A stretch of 64,000 nt of DNA from CBDCXE01 sp965223725 [NCBI: Nitrospinota bacterium] (lineage in GTDB: Bacteria > Nitrospinota_A > UBA7883). Shown one piece after another: positions 35,449 to 44,210 of this stretch. The notes under the pieces are model-generated. The model saw only the letters and a list, made by a program, of their open reading frames with translations. It was not told the DNA's origin and ran no database searches. The stretch is from contig CBDCXE010000005.1 in NCBI GenBank assembly GCA_965223725.1, forward strand, positions 558,001-622,000, given 5' to 3'. The position numbers were made by a program, and so were the translations under genes. Within the stretch, counting starts at the first letter, position 1, and each line of letters begins with the position of its first letter.

Positions 35449-36297
35449 CTATCCGGCGTCCCCCAGGTCGAGCTTTTCTATATATTCCACCAAAGCATCA
35501 TCCCAGGTTCGCATTCTCTCTCCGGTTATTTTCTGATATCGCGCCATATCCAGCCGGGAATTTTTCGGGCGTTTGGCGGGGGTGGGGTAGCCATCGGTTC
35601 CTATGGGCGCGATTTCTATTTGGTCCAGCCCGGATAGCTCCACCGCCTTTTTGGCGAACTGGTACCAATTGCAGCTTCCGCTGTTGGTGACATTGACCAG
35701 CCCGGAGGCGTTTAGTTTCACCAGGTTTAAAATTCCTTGCGCCAGATCTTGTGTGAATGTGGGCGCGCCGAACTGATCATCCACAACGTTTAGTTTTTTC
35801 AGCTCTAACCCTTTTTTTAAAATTGTTTTGACGAAATTCGGCCCGTCATGGCCATACAGCCACGAGGTTCTGACCACAAGCGCGTTTGGACAGTGGGCAA
35901 ACGCCTCGATTTCACCCAGCGCTTTCGACTTGCCATATATACTGGCCGGTGAAATAGGGTCACTCTCTATGTAAGGTTCTGTTTTCTCGCCATCGAAGAC
36001 ATAATCGGTGGAAACATGGACCAGCTTCATGCCCGCCACTTTGCAAGCCTGGGCCAGGTTGGACACCGCGTCACGATTAACAGCGAATGCTTTCTCCTGC
36101 TCGGTTTCCGCCCTGTCCACCGCTGTATACGCGGCGCAGTTTATTAATATTTCAGACCAGGAGTTGGAAACAGCGTCTACAACAGAGGACAGATCTGTTA
36201 TATCAAGATCGTCGTGGGCGAAGGCAGTGGCTTTCGGCAGCAGTCGCATGATGTCGCTGCCTAACATACCGCCCGCGCCGGTGACCAAAACTTTCAT
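35449..36297 (-). CDS. rfbD: dTDP-4-dehydrorhamnose reductase RfbD
   Basis: A 282-residue short-chain dehydrogenase with VLVTGAGGMLG (NADPH binding) at the N-terminus, HVSTDYVFDG and the catalytic S-YGKSK pattern (YGKSKALGE), all typical of RmlD/RfbD. It makes dTDP-L-rhamnose in the last step of its synthesis. The other rfb genes are not in the window. It probably feeds surface polysaccharide made or modified by nearby gene products. Confidence 0.9.
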   Translation of the reverse strand: MKVLVTGAGGMLGSDIMRLLPKATAFAHDDLDITDLSSVVDAVSNSWSEILINCAAYTAVDRAETEQEKAFAVNRDAVSNLAQACKVAGMKLVHVSTDYVFDGEKTEPYIESDPISPASIYGKSKALGEIEAFAHCPNALVVRTSWLYGHDGPNFVKTILKKGLELKKLNVVDDQFGAPTFTQDLAQGILNLVKLNASGLVNVTNSGSCNWYQFAKKAVELSGLDQIEIAPIGTDGYPTPAKRPKNSRLDMARYQKITGERMRTWDDALVEYIEKLDLGDAG

Positions 36298-36324
36298 AAG
36301 TAGCTAGTTAATGGCGGATAATGG

Positions 36325-36654
36325 TTAGCTGGATAAAAAGTTTGTGTATATCAACCAGCCGCATATTATGAAAAACGCTACAATGCCCATCAGGAACGGC
36401 CCGGTGTTCGATATCACGTCGTTTTTCAGCACAACACCGGTAACGAACAGATATCCCACAGCCGGCAGATACATGACCAGCTTTTGTCCCACTTCTGTGG
36501 TTTTAGGTGAGATCAGTAACGCCAACAGTATTATTATCGGGATAAAGACATAGGGGCTCATTAACACATCAACCGGATTCGCCGCAGAGAGCCACTCCAT
36601 CAACATTTCAAAATCGTAGTTGTTAATAAAATATTTTAGCTTTTCAATTAGCAT
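36325..36654 (-). CDS. Small three-TM membrane protein
   Basis: A 109-residue protein with hydrophobic segments at about residues 33-48, 60-75 and 86-105. I do not recognise a family. It precedes rfbD by 27 bp on the same strand, so it may be first in that operon. The 122-bp gap to the divergent lnt gene should contain both promoters. AT-rich, with Lys/Glu only near the N-terminus. Confidence 0.6.
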   Translation of the reverse strand: MLIEKLKYFINNYDFEMLMEWLSAANPVDVLMSPYVFIPIIILLALLISPKTTEVGQKLVMYLPAVGYLFVTGVVLKNDVISNTGPFLMGIVAFFIICGWLIYTNFLSS

Positions 36655-36776
36655 TATTTATCCTATGGTTGTACTCTATTCTCTGAAACCCTCACATTAT
36701 GATATTTTAACACATTACTGAAACATTATAAGTATAAACCGCTGATTACCTTGGTCCGAATAGAAATGCAGACTTT

Positions 36777-38339
36777 ATGACAATGGGTGTGTCAAAGAAG
36801 CTAACAACGTCAGATTTCATCCTGGCCGCCGCTTCCGGTTTTATGATTGCGCTGACTTTTCCGGACTATGAGCTGTGGCCACTGGCGTGGGTTGGGTTGA
36901 TACCGCTTTTCATTGCGCTTAGGGAGAAGCAGACCCATCAGGGAGCGATCCTGGGAATGGTAACGGGGCTGTTTTATTTTGGCCCAACGGTGCCGTGGCT
37001 CAGCAATACCATGATCGACTTCGGTCATTTGCCACCATTATTGGCCCATGCGGCGACAGCCCTGACCATCACTATTCTTTCGTTTTATATTGGGTTGTTC
37101 GGATTTCTCCATACGAAAATGGCCAGGGTATACAACGAGCTATACGCCTGTATATGGGCGCCGCTGATATGGGTCGCCATCGAAATGCTGCGGATGTATT
37201 TTCCGATAATTTCTTTCCCTTGGGCCCGCATTGCTGATTCCCAATACAATATTTTGTCTATAATCCAGTTTGCGGATATCTTTGGCGAAGAAGGGGTCAG
37301 CTTTTTGATCGTGATGGTCAACGCCGCATTTGCATCATTACTCTACTGGTATCAGTTCCGAAATAAAGAGAGATCAAAACCATCGTTTCCCCTTACGCAG
37401 ATTGTCGTTGTGGCCTTTGCAGTTATATCTTCGTTGGCATACGGGGCGTGGCGGCAGAATAATATTTCAGAGCCAGATGGAGAGGCTGTGAAGGTGGCGC
37501 TGATACAAGGGAACATCGACCAGAACAGAAAGTGGGATAAAAACTATAAAGATGAACAGCTGGCCATTTATGTCAACGCGACAGCCCGGGCCGCCGGTGA
37601 TGGAGCGCAGTTCGTCGTATGGCCAGAAACAGCGGCGCCATTCTATTATGGGTCAGACGCGTTTCACGATTCGATAATAGAAAACCTGTCGCAAAGTAAC
37701 GGTATCCCAATAGTTTTCGGCGCCCCCGGATTCAAGCGCGATGGTGAGAATTACACGGCCTATAATCGCGCCTGGATCGTGACGCCGGACGGCAGGAAAG
37801 ATAAATATGACAAGGTTCATCTGGTGCCGTTTGGCGAGTATGTCCCGCTGAAAAAAGCTCTGTTCTTTCTGGAGCGGCTGGTAACAGCGTTGGGTGATAT
37901 GGAGCCAGGCGACCAGCTGAACCTGCTCGACAGCGGGCGTTATAAAATCGGAGTACAGATATGTTATGAGATTATTTTCCCCGCATATTCCCGTATTATG
38001 GCTCAAGACGGAGCGGCGGTTATCGTGAACATAACCAACGACTCCTGGTTTGGAGATTCGCCAGCGTCGAGGCAAAGTATGGCCATGGCGGTGTTCCGCG
38101 CTGTGGAGAATCGGGCGCCCATTTTGCGGGCGGCCCAGTCTGGCGTCTCCACAATCATATTGCCATCGGGCGAGATTACGGGGGAAACAAACCTGTTTGA
38201 GCGGACCACACTATCTGGCGAGTTTACGCCGAAACAGGGCGGTATCAGTTATTTTACTGCCGGTGGTTGGACCTTCGGATGGTTAATTGCGTTGGTTGCC
38301 ATCGCGCAAATAGTTGTTGTTTTTCGCAATAAAAGTTGA
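36777..38339 (+). CDS. lnt: Apolipoprotein N-acyltransferase Lnt
   Basis: A 520-residue protein: an N-terminal membrane region of about six segments (residues 10-225), then a nitrilase-like periplasmic domain with the three catalytic parts: Glu in WPETAAPF, Lys in KYDKVHLVPFGEYVP and Cys in GVQICYEIIFP. It adds the third acyl chain to lipoproteins at the periplasmic face of the inner membrane. Length fits (about 510). It fits with the many lipoproteins of the window. Confidence 0.95.
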   Translation: MTMGVSKKLTTSDFILAAASGFMIALTFPDYELWPLAWVGLIPLFIALREKQTHQGAILGMVTGLFYFGPTVPWLSNTMIDFGHLPPLLAHAATALTITILSFYIGLFGFLHTKMARVYNELYACIWAPLIWVAIEMLRMYFPIISFPWARIADSQYNILSIIQFADIFGEEGVSFLIVMVNAAFASLLYWYQFRNKERSKPSFPLTQIVVVAFAVISSLAYGAWRQNNISEPDGEAVKVALIQGNIDQNRKWDKNYKDEQLAIYVNATARAAGDGAQFVVWPETAAPFYYGSDAFHDSIIENLSQSNGIPIVFGAPGFKRDGENYTAYNRAWIVTPDGRKDKYDKVHLVPFGEYVPLKKALFFLERLVTALGDMEPGDQLNLLDSGRYKIGVQICYEIIFPAYSRIMAQDGAAVIVNITNDSWFGDSPASRQSMAMAVFRAVENRAPILRAAQSGVSTIILPSGEITGETNLFERTTLSGEFTPKQGGISYFTAGGWTFGWLIALVAIAQIVVVFRNKS

Positions 38340-38413
38340 TGCGGTGTAAAATATTTGCTCGTGGCTGGAGTGTTGAATATGATAGCGACAAAAATCAGGA
38401 GGTTTTCCGCTAA

Positions 38414-38878
38414 ATGAGGATTACAGAATATCTGTCAGAAGAACTTGTGCTGGTTGGTGTGACGCCCCGGGATAAGCACGATTTTTTCGAATGGATGATC
38501 GATCAGTTGATATCCAAAGGAAACATTAAAGATGATAGGCGGAAAATCGTACTGGAGAAACTGATGGAAAGGGAGGCGCAATCATCCACAGGCATTGGCG
38601 GGGGTGTGGCCATCCCCCATGCGTCGGGCGAAGATATCGAAAAGATGATCGTGGCTGTGGCCCAGATACCGGAGGGCGTTGCCTTCGACGCCATCGACGA
38701 CGAGCCTGTGAATCTTGCGTTTATGATAATCGGCTCCGAGCGGGTGCCCCATGTGCACCTGCGCCTGTTGGCGACCATAGCCCGCGCCTGCAGAAACAAA
38801 GAGCTGGTGGGCGCCATTGTCAAAGCGGAAGACGCCGGCGCAATCTATCAACGCATCCTTGAATTTGATAATTCCTGA
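38414..38878 (+). CDS. ptsN: PTS EIIA-Ntr-type protein (PtsN-like)
   Basis: A 154-residue EIIA domain of the fructose/nitrogen type, with the phosphorylated histidine H69 in VAIPHA. Such proteins regulate transport and metabolism rather than carry sugar when no EIIB/C is near. It opens a four-gene operon with a PII-like protein and two cation/proton antiporters, so it likely controls ion transport; PtsN is known to regulate potassium transporters. AGGAGG lies 11 bases before the ATG. Confidence 0.88.
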   Translation: MRITEYLSEELVLVGVTPRDKHDFFEWMIDQLISKGNIKDDRRKIVLEKLMEREAQSSTGIGGGVAIPHASGEDIEKMIVAVAQIPEGVAFDAIDDEPVNLAFMIIGSERVPHVHLRLLATIARACRNKELVGAIVKAEDAGAIYQRILEFDNS

Positions 38879-38880
38879 TC

Positions 38881-39222
38881 ATGACCCAGGAACTTTTCAT
38901 TTGTGTAATCAACCGCCCGGAAGCGGTGGAGGATGTGATCGCCGGACTGCTGGAGATCGGTGTGACCGGCTGTACCATCATAGACTCCAAAGGCATGGGC
39001 AAGGTTGTTGGGCAGGATATCCCCATATTTTCCGGCTTCAAGAGCCTCTTCTCCGGCGCGCGCGAGTCGAACGTTACTCTCTTTTCTGTCATGGATTCAG
39101 AGATGGTTCAATACTCGATAGATATAATAGAAGAAATTTACGCTTCCTTTTCAGAGCCTAGCACCGGCATTATGTTCACCATTCCAGTGAACCGGGTGAA
39201 GGGCTTGATAAGCGGCGAATAG
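38881..39222 (+). CDS. PII-like signalling protein
   Basis: A 113-residue protein with the ferredoxin-like PII plan: LFICVINRPEAVEDVIAGLLEIGVTGCTIIDSKG-type start, a central variable loop, and GIMFTIPVNRVKGL at the C-terminus. It lacks the canonical T-loop tyrosine region of GlnB. PII-like proteins sense nucleotides and bind transporters. It sits 2 bp after ptsN and 30 bp before the first antiporter gene, so the antiporters are its obvious candidate partners. Confidence 0.72.
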   Translation: MTQELFICVINRPEAVEDVIAGLLEIGVTGCTIIDSKGMGKVVGQDIPIFSGFKSLFSGARESNVTLFSVMDSEMVQYSIDIIEEIYASFSEPSTGIMFTIPVNRVKGLISGE

Positions 39223-39252
39223 TCACACAGTTTTCACTGGAGCGCTGTTGGT

Positions 39253-40473
39253 TTGAATCTCGTTTGGGTATTTATAATCATAATCGCCATCGGTTTTCTA
39301 GGCTCCCGGTTTGTCTTTTCGAAGGAGAGCCTTCCGCCCGCCATACGTGATATATTTCTGACCGGTTGGGAGTTTTTCCTGGTGGGGGCGATGCTGGGGC
39401 AGGCGGGGTTCGGCGTCATCGATCAGGACCACCTGGCGCAGCTCGACCCGTTCATCGCGTTTGGACTGGCCTGGGCGGGGCTAATATTCGGCAGCCAGCT
39501 ACGCTCGGCCGACCTGGTCAAGATACATCCGGCCATGGTTTATGTCACAACGCTGCAGGTCATCGCCGTGGGCGCCGGCGTCTTTATCCTGTTTGCAATA
39601 CTCATCAAAATATTTTATTCATTACCGGTTCAGGAGCTTTTCATGGCGTCGGCCGTGCTGGGCACAGCGGTCGCCATATCGTCGCCTACGGCCATCAGCC
39701 TCATGAGCGCCCGCTTCCCTCGATCCAAAAGCGCCGCCAAAAGGGCCCTTATGATCATCGCCACCCTGGATGTGGGCCCCGCGTTGTTAACCGCTGGTTT
39801 ACTGTTCAGCTTCTTCCTGGCCGAGCAGGGCAACCTGTTTTCGCTGGATAGCGGTGTGGCGCGCATCACTTACTCTTTGGTGATCTCTGCGGCATTGGCA
39901 GGGCTATATCTTCTGTTCGACCGGAAAGGGATATCGAATGAAGAAAACCTGGCGTTGTTTGTCGGCTACCTTGTGTTTATATCCGGTATAGCGTTTTACC
40001 TCAGCCTGTCGCCGCTGTTCCTCAGCCTGCTCACCGGCATCTTCCTGGCCAATACTTTGGCGCCGGACGACAAGATTTATTCGTTGCTCCACGCTACCGA
40101 GAAACCGTTTTATGTGATCCTGCTTATCGTGTCCGGCCTTTGGTGGAACCCGGAGTCGGTCGGGATTTGGGTCATCGCGCCGCTGGTTGTCATAGCCAGG
40201 CTGCTGTTGAAAAAAGAGTCCGTGGATCTGTTTTCATCATGGTTTTTAAAGGATGAGCCGTTGCCAAAAGGGGTGGGGCTGGGGCTATGCGGCCAGGGCG
40301 CCCTGGCGCTGGCGATCGGTCTCAACTATTTATTGACGTATCCGGGCCAGGGGCCCAATATTGTGTTCAGCGTAATTGTGATCACCACATTGATCAACGA
40401 GGCGATGGCCCCGGCGCTGCTGGGCAAAGCCATCGGTGTATCAACGGAAGAGCCGGAGGCGGAGGAAAATTGA
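39253..40473 (+). CDS. CPA-type cation/proton antiporter, first of two
   Basis: A 406-residue protein with about 12 membrane segments, and the CPA-like pattern of a conserved unwound region (SSPTAISLM; ATLDVGPALL). The annotated start is TTG at 39253. It overlaps the next antiporter gene by 4 bp (TTGA). Two different antiporter-like subunits in tandem may form a heteromeric transporter. Ion (Na+, K+ or Ca2+) is not visible from the sequence. Confidence 0.75.
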   Translation: MNLVWVFIIIIAIGFLGSRFVFSKESLPPAIRDIFLTGWEFFLVGAMLGQAGFGVIDQDHLAQLDPFIAFGLAWAGLIFGSQLRSADLVKIHPAMVYVTTLQVIAVGAGVFILFAILIKIFYSLPVQELFMASAVLGTAVAISSPTAISLMSARFPRSKSAAKRALMIIATLDVGPALLTAGLLFSFFLAEQGNLFSLDSGVARITYSLVISAALAGLYLLFDRKGISNEENLALFVGYLVFISGIAFYLSLSPLFLSLLTGIFLANTLAPDDKIYSLLHATEKPFYVILLIVSGLWWNPESVGIWVIAPLVVIARLLLKKESVDLFSSWFLKDEPLPKGVGLGLCGQGALALAIGLNYLLTYPGQGPNIVFSVIVITTLINEAMAPALLGKAIGVSTEEPEAEEN

Positions 40474-41810
40474 AGGTTGTCAGGATAGCCTTGATTCTGG
40501 CCGCTTTGCCGGCGGTGGCGATCTATGTTCACACCCTGCGCCCCGCCGCCTTGTCGGAGGTCCAGCTGGCCGACAGCGCCCTGGCGCTTGGGTTTTTACT
40601 GCTGTTCGCCTTCGCCATGGGGGAAGCGGCGAAGATGCTCAACCTGCCTAAAATCACCGGCTTCCTGTTCGCGGGGATGGTGGCGGGCCCTTATATGCTC
40701 CATCTCATTGACGAATCGAGCGCGCAACCTTTGAACCTGGTGAATGGAATCGCGCTCTCCCTCATAGCGTTCACTGCGGGCGGCGAGCTGAAACTTTCTG
40801 TTTTGCAAACACGTTTAAAAGCGTTCATATTTACGGCGCTAGGTCAGTTTCTCTACACATTTACGGCGGTCTTTCTGTTGTTCGCGCCAATTATTCACTA
40901 TACCGGCATGCTGGGCGATTCATTGGGTGTCTCCATGGCCGCCGCTGTGTTGTTGGCGGTGATCGCCACCGCCAACTCGCCTGCCACCGCAGTTGCCGTT
41001 ATAACAGAGACCAGGTCGAAGGGTCCGGTTTCTGAAACGGTGCTGGGGGTTACTGTCATTAAGGATGTGATTGTTGTCCTGATGTTTGGGTTTGCATTGG
41101 GTATGGCGGGCTGGATCACTGGTGGCGAGAGGGAATCGGGGCTGGAGATGGCGCTGGAGTTTTTTCATGAAATATCCGCCTCGCTAGCCATCGGCCTGGT
41201 TACCGGCTGTGTGATGATCATATACCTGAGATTCACCGATGAGAATGCTGGGCTGTTCGTGGCTGGCGCCGCGCTGGCCATTGTGGAGGTCTGCTCCTAT
41301 CTCGGTATGGAGCCGCTGCTCGCTTCGATTGTGGCAGGGTTTGTGGTGGAGAATTTTTCTAAGAATGGTGAAAAGCTGATCCGGGGTATAGAGACCAGCT
41401 CGGCCCCTGTTTACGTTCTGTTTTTCTCGCTGGCAGGGCAAGGGCTGGATCTGGCGGCGCTTTACCAGATGTGGCCGCTGGCCACACTGCTGATATTGGC
41501 AAGGGCCGCCGGTATATATTTTGGCACAACCCACGGAATCCGAAGTGCTGGAGAGCTGGGGGTGACCAGCAGGTTTGCATGGACCGGTTTTATCGGCCAA
41601 GCTGGGGTTAGCATCGGGTTTGCTGTTATGATAGGCTTTCAGTTTCCTGGCTGGGGCGCCAGGCTGGCCACGTTGGTGCTGGCGGGGATCGTTATTAACC
41701 AGATCGTCGGGCCAGTGCTGATGAAACGGAGCCTGACAAAAGCGGGCGAGACCGAGGGTGGTAGAAAACGGCGAAAAAAAAATGTTAATACAGATTACGC
41801 GATGGTGTGA
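40470..41810 (+). CDS. CPA2-type cation/proton antiporter, second of two
   Basis: A 446-residue protein with about 12 membrane segments. It shows the CPA2 features: KITGFLFAGMVAGP early on, ATANSPATAVAVITETRSKG in the middle and VIKDVIVVLMFG (the likely ion-binding aspartate). The TTG start at 40470 follows GGAGGAAAA; a longer in-frame extension upstream overlaps the previous gene and is rejected. The basic C-terminal tail (GGRKRRKKN) has no TrkA-N domain, which fits control by the separate PII-like and PtsN proteins. Confidence 0.8.
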   Translation: MKVVRIALILAALPAVAIYVHTLRPAALSEVQLADSALALGFLLLFAFAMGEAAKMLNLPKITGFLFAGMVAGPYMLHLIDESSAQPLNLVNGIALSLIAFTAGGELKLSVLQTRLKAFIFTALGQFLYTFTAVFLLFAPIIHYTGMLGDSLGVSMAAAVLLAVIATANSPATAVAVITETRSKGPVSETVLGVTVIKDVIVVLMFGFALGMAGWITGGERESGLEMALEFFHEISASLAIGLVTGCVMIIYLRFTDENAGLFVAGAALAIVEVCSYLGMEPLLASIVAGFVVENFSKNGEKLIRGIETSSAPVYVLFFSLAGQGLDLAALYQMWPLATLLILARAAGIYFGTTHGIRSAGELGVTSRFAWTGFIGQAGVSIGFAVMIGFQFPGWGARLATLVLAGIVINQIVGPVLMKRSLTKAGETEGGRKRRKKNVNTDYAMV

Positions 41811-42563
41811 ATGAGCGGAGCAATTGATTTATTGGATGATCTGCTGAGGCAGGTTGCAAAGGCGAGAAATGTGACAGCCTTGACCGGCGCCGGTGTATCC
41901 GCAGAATCGGGCGTGCCGACCTTTCGGGGCGAGGATGGGCTGTGGCGCAACTATCGGGCGGAGCAACTGGCCACCCCGGAAGCATTTGAGAATGACCCCA
42001 GGCTGGTATGGGAATGGTACGACTGGCGGCGGACATTGATAGCGCCGTTACAACCAAACCCGGGCCATCATGCGCTGGTGGAGATGGAAGGGCTGTTTGA
42101 AAAATTTACTCTGATAACACAAAATGTGGATGGTTTGCACCGACTGGCCGGCAGCGCCGATCCGGTGGAGATGCATGGCAACATATGGCGCGTTCGTTGT
42201 ATGAGGGAAGAAACCATCATGGAAAACCGGGAAACACCGTTGGGGGAGATTCCTCCACGCTGCCCCGAATGCGAGGCTCTGCTTCGCCCGCATATTGTCT
42301 GGTTTGGCGAATCGCTGGAGCAGAGCGTGCTGCAACGGGCGTTCGACTGTGCGAATAATGCCGAGGTTTTTCTGGTTATAGGAACATCGGCATTGGTGCA
42401 ACCGGCCGCCAGCCTGGCCGGGATGGCAAAACAAAACGGCGCCATCGTTATCGAAGTGAATATTGAGAGCACACCGATCACAGATGAGGTGGACGCGTCG
42501 CTGAACGGGCCATCGGGCGAGATTTTGCCAAAGCTGGTCGAGGCTATAAAAACTGTAAAATAA
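41811..42563 (+). CDS. Sirtuin-type NAD-dependent protein deacylase
   Basis: A 250-residue Sir2 protein with GAGVSAESGVPTFRG, QNVDGLH and the catalytic histidine H122 (MHG). Y70 and R73 (YDWRR) match the Y-x-x-R pair of class III sirtuins that remove succinyl or malonyl groups. A CPEC motif gives part of the zinc site; the first cysteine pair seems incomplete (one Cys at 130), as in several bacterial sirtuins. It immediately follows the antiporter gene (ATG after its stop). Confidence 0.92.
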   Translation: MSGAIDLLDDLLRQVAKARNVTALTGAGVSAESGVPTFRGEDGLWRNYRAEQLATPEAFENDPRLVWEWYDWRRTLIAPLQPNPGHHALVEMEGLFEKFTLITQNVDGLHRLAGSADPVEMHGNIWRVRCMREETIMENRETPLGEIPPRCPECEALLRPHIVWFGESLEQSVLQRAFDCANNAEVFLVIGTSALVQPAASLAGMAKQNGAIVIEVNIESTPITDEVDASLNGPSGEILPKLVEAIKTVK

Positions 42564-42570
42564 ACGGGTC

Positions 42571-43896
42571 ATGGGCGGGGAATTGAAATTGAATAAAAAG
42601 CAACAACCGATGCAACGGGTAAAGGGCGTCAGGGACATTCTACCAACAGCGGCCACGCTCTGGAGAGATGTGGAGGATATGGCAGTTGAAATATTTATGC
42701 TGTACAATTTTCATGAAATCCGCCTTCCTGTATTTGAGAAAACCGCTGTGTTCACCCGATCCATTGGCGAAACCAGCGATATCGTAGAAAAAGAGATGTA
42801 CACTTTCGAGGATCGGGGCGGTGAGTCGTTGACACTGCGGCCGGAGGGAACCGCGTCTGTGGTGCGGGCGTATGTGGAGAACAAGCTTTATAACCCGCCA
42901 GGTAGCGTAACAAAACTGTTTTATATGGGGCCGATGTTTCGGGCGGAGCGGCCGCAGGCTGGTCGATATCGCCAGTTTTACCAGTTGGGCGCGGAAGTGT
43001 TCGGGTCGGACGATCCATCCATCGATGCAGAATTAATCCTTATGCTATCAGACTTGTTGACAAGCCTGGACATTAAGGATTTGGAAATTGTCCTTAATTC
43101 GTTGGGTTGCCCCGCTTGCAGGCCTGAGTACCGTAAAAAGTTAACCAACTATTTAAAAAGTAGAGAAAATGAATTGTGCGAAAACTGCAGAAAGCGTATC
43201 GATAAAAATCCGCTCCGGGCCCTCGATTGTAAATCAAGCGCATGCGTTGAAGTGGCAAAGGATGCCCCACAAATAACTGAATTTCTGTGTGTTCAGTGTA
43301 GTAGCAGTATCAAGCGGGTGGAGCAAATTCTTATGGAATGCGATGTGGCAGTGCGGATGGATCCTAAGCTTGTTAGAGGTCTCGATTACTATTCACGGAC
43401 AGCATTTGAGGTGATTTCGAAAAATCTTGGCGCCCAGAATTCCATAGCTGGAGGCGGAAGGTATGACTCGTTGGTTGAACAATTTGGAGGGCCGCCGACA
43501 CCGGCTATTGGGTTCGCCATCGGGATGGATCGGTTGATGAGCCTGTTGGAGATAAATGAAAGAACAAGAAAACCGTACCTTTATGTTATCGGCTTGACCG
43601 ACCCGGCGCGCAATATGTCATTTCATCTAGCCTATGCCCTCCGTAATACCGGGCTGTCGGTAGAGCGTAACAGCGAGGGTGGCAGCCTGAAAAGCCAATT
43701 GCGGAAAGCAGGTAAATCTGGAGCCAGGTTTACAATTATCATAGGTGAAGATGAAATGGCCAAATCTATTGTAATCCTTAAAGATATGCTAAAAAGCGAG
43801 CAGTGTGAAGTGAAAGTTGAAGACCTTGCTGACACCATTTGGGAGACAGTGGATAACGAGGAAAAGTCTGATTGGTCCGAGGTTGAAGATAGGTAA
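42571..43896 (+). CDS. hisS: Histidyl-tRNA synthetase
   Basis: A 441-residue class II synthetase: motif 2 (FRAERPQAGRYRQFYQLGAE), histidine motif A (LVRGLDYYSRTAFEV) and motif 3 (AIGFAIGMDRLMSLL), then the anticodon-binding domain (about 330-425). An insertion carries two C-x-x-C pairs (GCPACRPEY, ELCENCRK), a zinc-like knuckle. The ATG at 42571 lacks a good ribosome site; the conserved MQRVKGVRDILP begins at 42610, so the true start may be inside. Encoded downstream of the sirtuin gene. Confidence 0.95.
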   Translation: MGGELKLNKKQQPMQRVKGVRDILPTAATLWRDVEDMAVEIFMLYNFHEIRLPVFEKTAVFTRSIGETSDIVEKEMYTFEDRGGESLTLRPEGTASVVRAYVENKLYNPPGSVTKLFYMGPMFRAERPQAGRYRQFYQLGAEVFGSDDPSIDAELILMLSDLLTSLDIKDLEIVLNSLGCPACRPEYRKKLTNYLKSRENELCENCRKRIDKNPLRALDCKSSACVEVAKDAPQITEFLCVQCSSSIKRVEQILMECDVAVRMDPKLVRGLDYYSRTAFEVISKNLGAQNSIAGGGRYDSLVEQFGGPPTPAIGFAIGMDRLMSLLEINERTRKPYLYVIGLTDPARNMSFHLAYALRNTGLSVERNSEGGSLKSQLRKAGKSGARFTIIIGEDEMAKSIVILKDMLKSEQCEVKVEDLADTIWETVDNEEKSDWSEVEDR

Positions 43897-43935
43897 CATA
43901 GGAAGATTTGTGTTATTATTAAAGAATATTTGTTG

Positions 43936-43964
43936 TTGACATTGAAATCCATTGGTTATATAAA
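43936..43964 (+). promoter_or_regulatory. Near-consensus sigma-70 promoter for an orphan transcript
   Basis: TTGACA (43936-43941), a 17-bp spacer, and TATAAA (43959-43964). The -35 box is perfect and the -10 has one mismatch. No gene begins downstream before the strong terminator at 44,053, so the expected product is a short RNA. Confidence 0.7.
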
Positions 43965-43970
43965 TGATGA

Positions 43971-44108
43971 CCAAGGGATACAAACGGACATAAAAAACGC
44001 AATATTGCGAACCGTAACCAATAGATGTTATAGTATAAGCATAAGATGATTTGGAGCGTTGTGCGAACCTCCCATTTCCCTCCCAACGCACAGCGCTCCG
44101 CTTTTTTT
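43971..44108 (+). ncRNA. Candidate small RNA after hisS
   Basis: A strong promoter (start of transcription near 43971) and a strong terminator (44053-44108) bracket about 138 nt with no open frame of note. Internal features: CGCAATATTGCG, a short palindrome near 44,000, and the long terminator hairpin with a 21-nt C-rich loop (44066-44086). It does not look like 6S RNA, tmRNA, RNase P or SRP RNA to me. The C-rich loop could pair with a G-rich ribosome-binding site, which is typical of regulatory RNAs. Confidence 0.55.
44053..44108 (+). terminator. Strong rho-independent terminator
   Basis: GGAGCGTTGTGCG (44053-44065) pairs with CGCACAGCGCTCC (44087-44099) in a 13-bp stem with a single G-U pair and a 21-nt loop, followed by seven T (44102-44108). 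It terminates the small RNA and probably hisS read-through. Confidence 0.85.
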
Positions 44109-44150
44109 ACTTCAGAAATTCTCTAATACTATTCATATAAAAGTATATTG

Positions 44151-44179
44151 TTGAAAAAACACGTTTTATAAAGTATACT
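44151..44179 (+). promoter_or_regulatory. Probable promoter of the TetR/RND operon
   Basis: TTGAAA (44151-44156), 17-bp spacer, TATACT (44174-44179). The predicted start near 44186 lies a few bases before the inverted repeat at 44193, so a protein bound there would block transcription. Confidence 0.6.
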
Positions 44180-44192
44180 TACCCATCGCTTG

Positions 44193-44208
44193 AACCAACT
44201 GGTTGGTT
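44193..44208. promoter_or_regulatory. Candidate TetR-family operator
   Basis: AACCAAC, TG, GTTGGTT: a 7-bp inverted repeat of the kind bound by TetR/AcrR repressors. It lies between the predicted transcription start (about 44186) and the ATG at 44211 of the TetR-like gene, so self-repression is likely. Confidence 0.6.
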
Positions 44209-44210
44209 AT

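Noticed and set aside
40287-40469. N-terminal extension of the second antiporter
   Set aside because: It overlaps the previous antiporter gene in another frame, and a TTG with GGAGGAAAA upstream at 40470 is a better start.
43971-44108. 6S RNA or tmRNA
   Set aside because: The ends do not pair into the long 6S-type duplex, and there is no tRNA-like end or tag frame.
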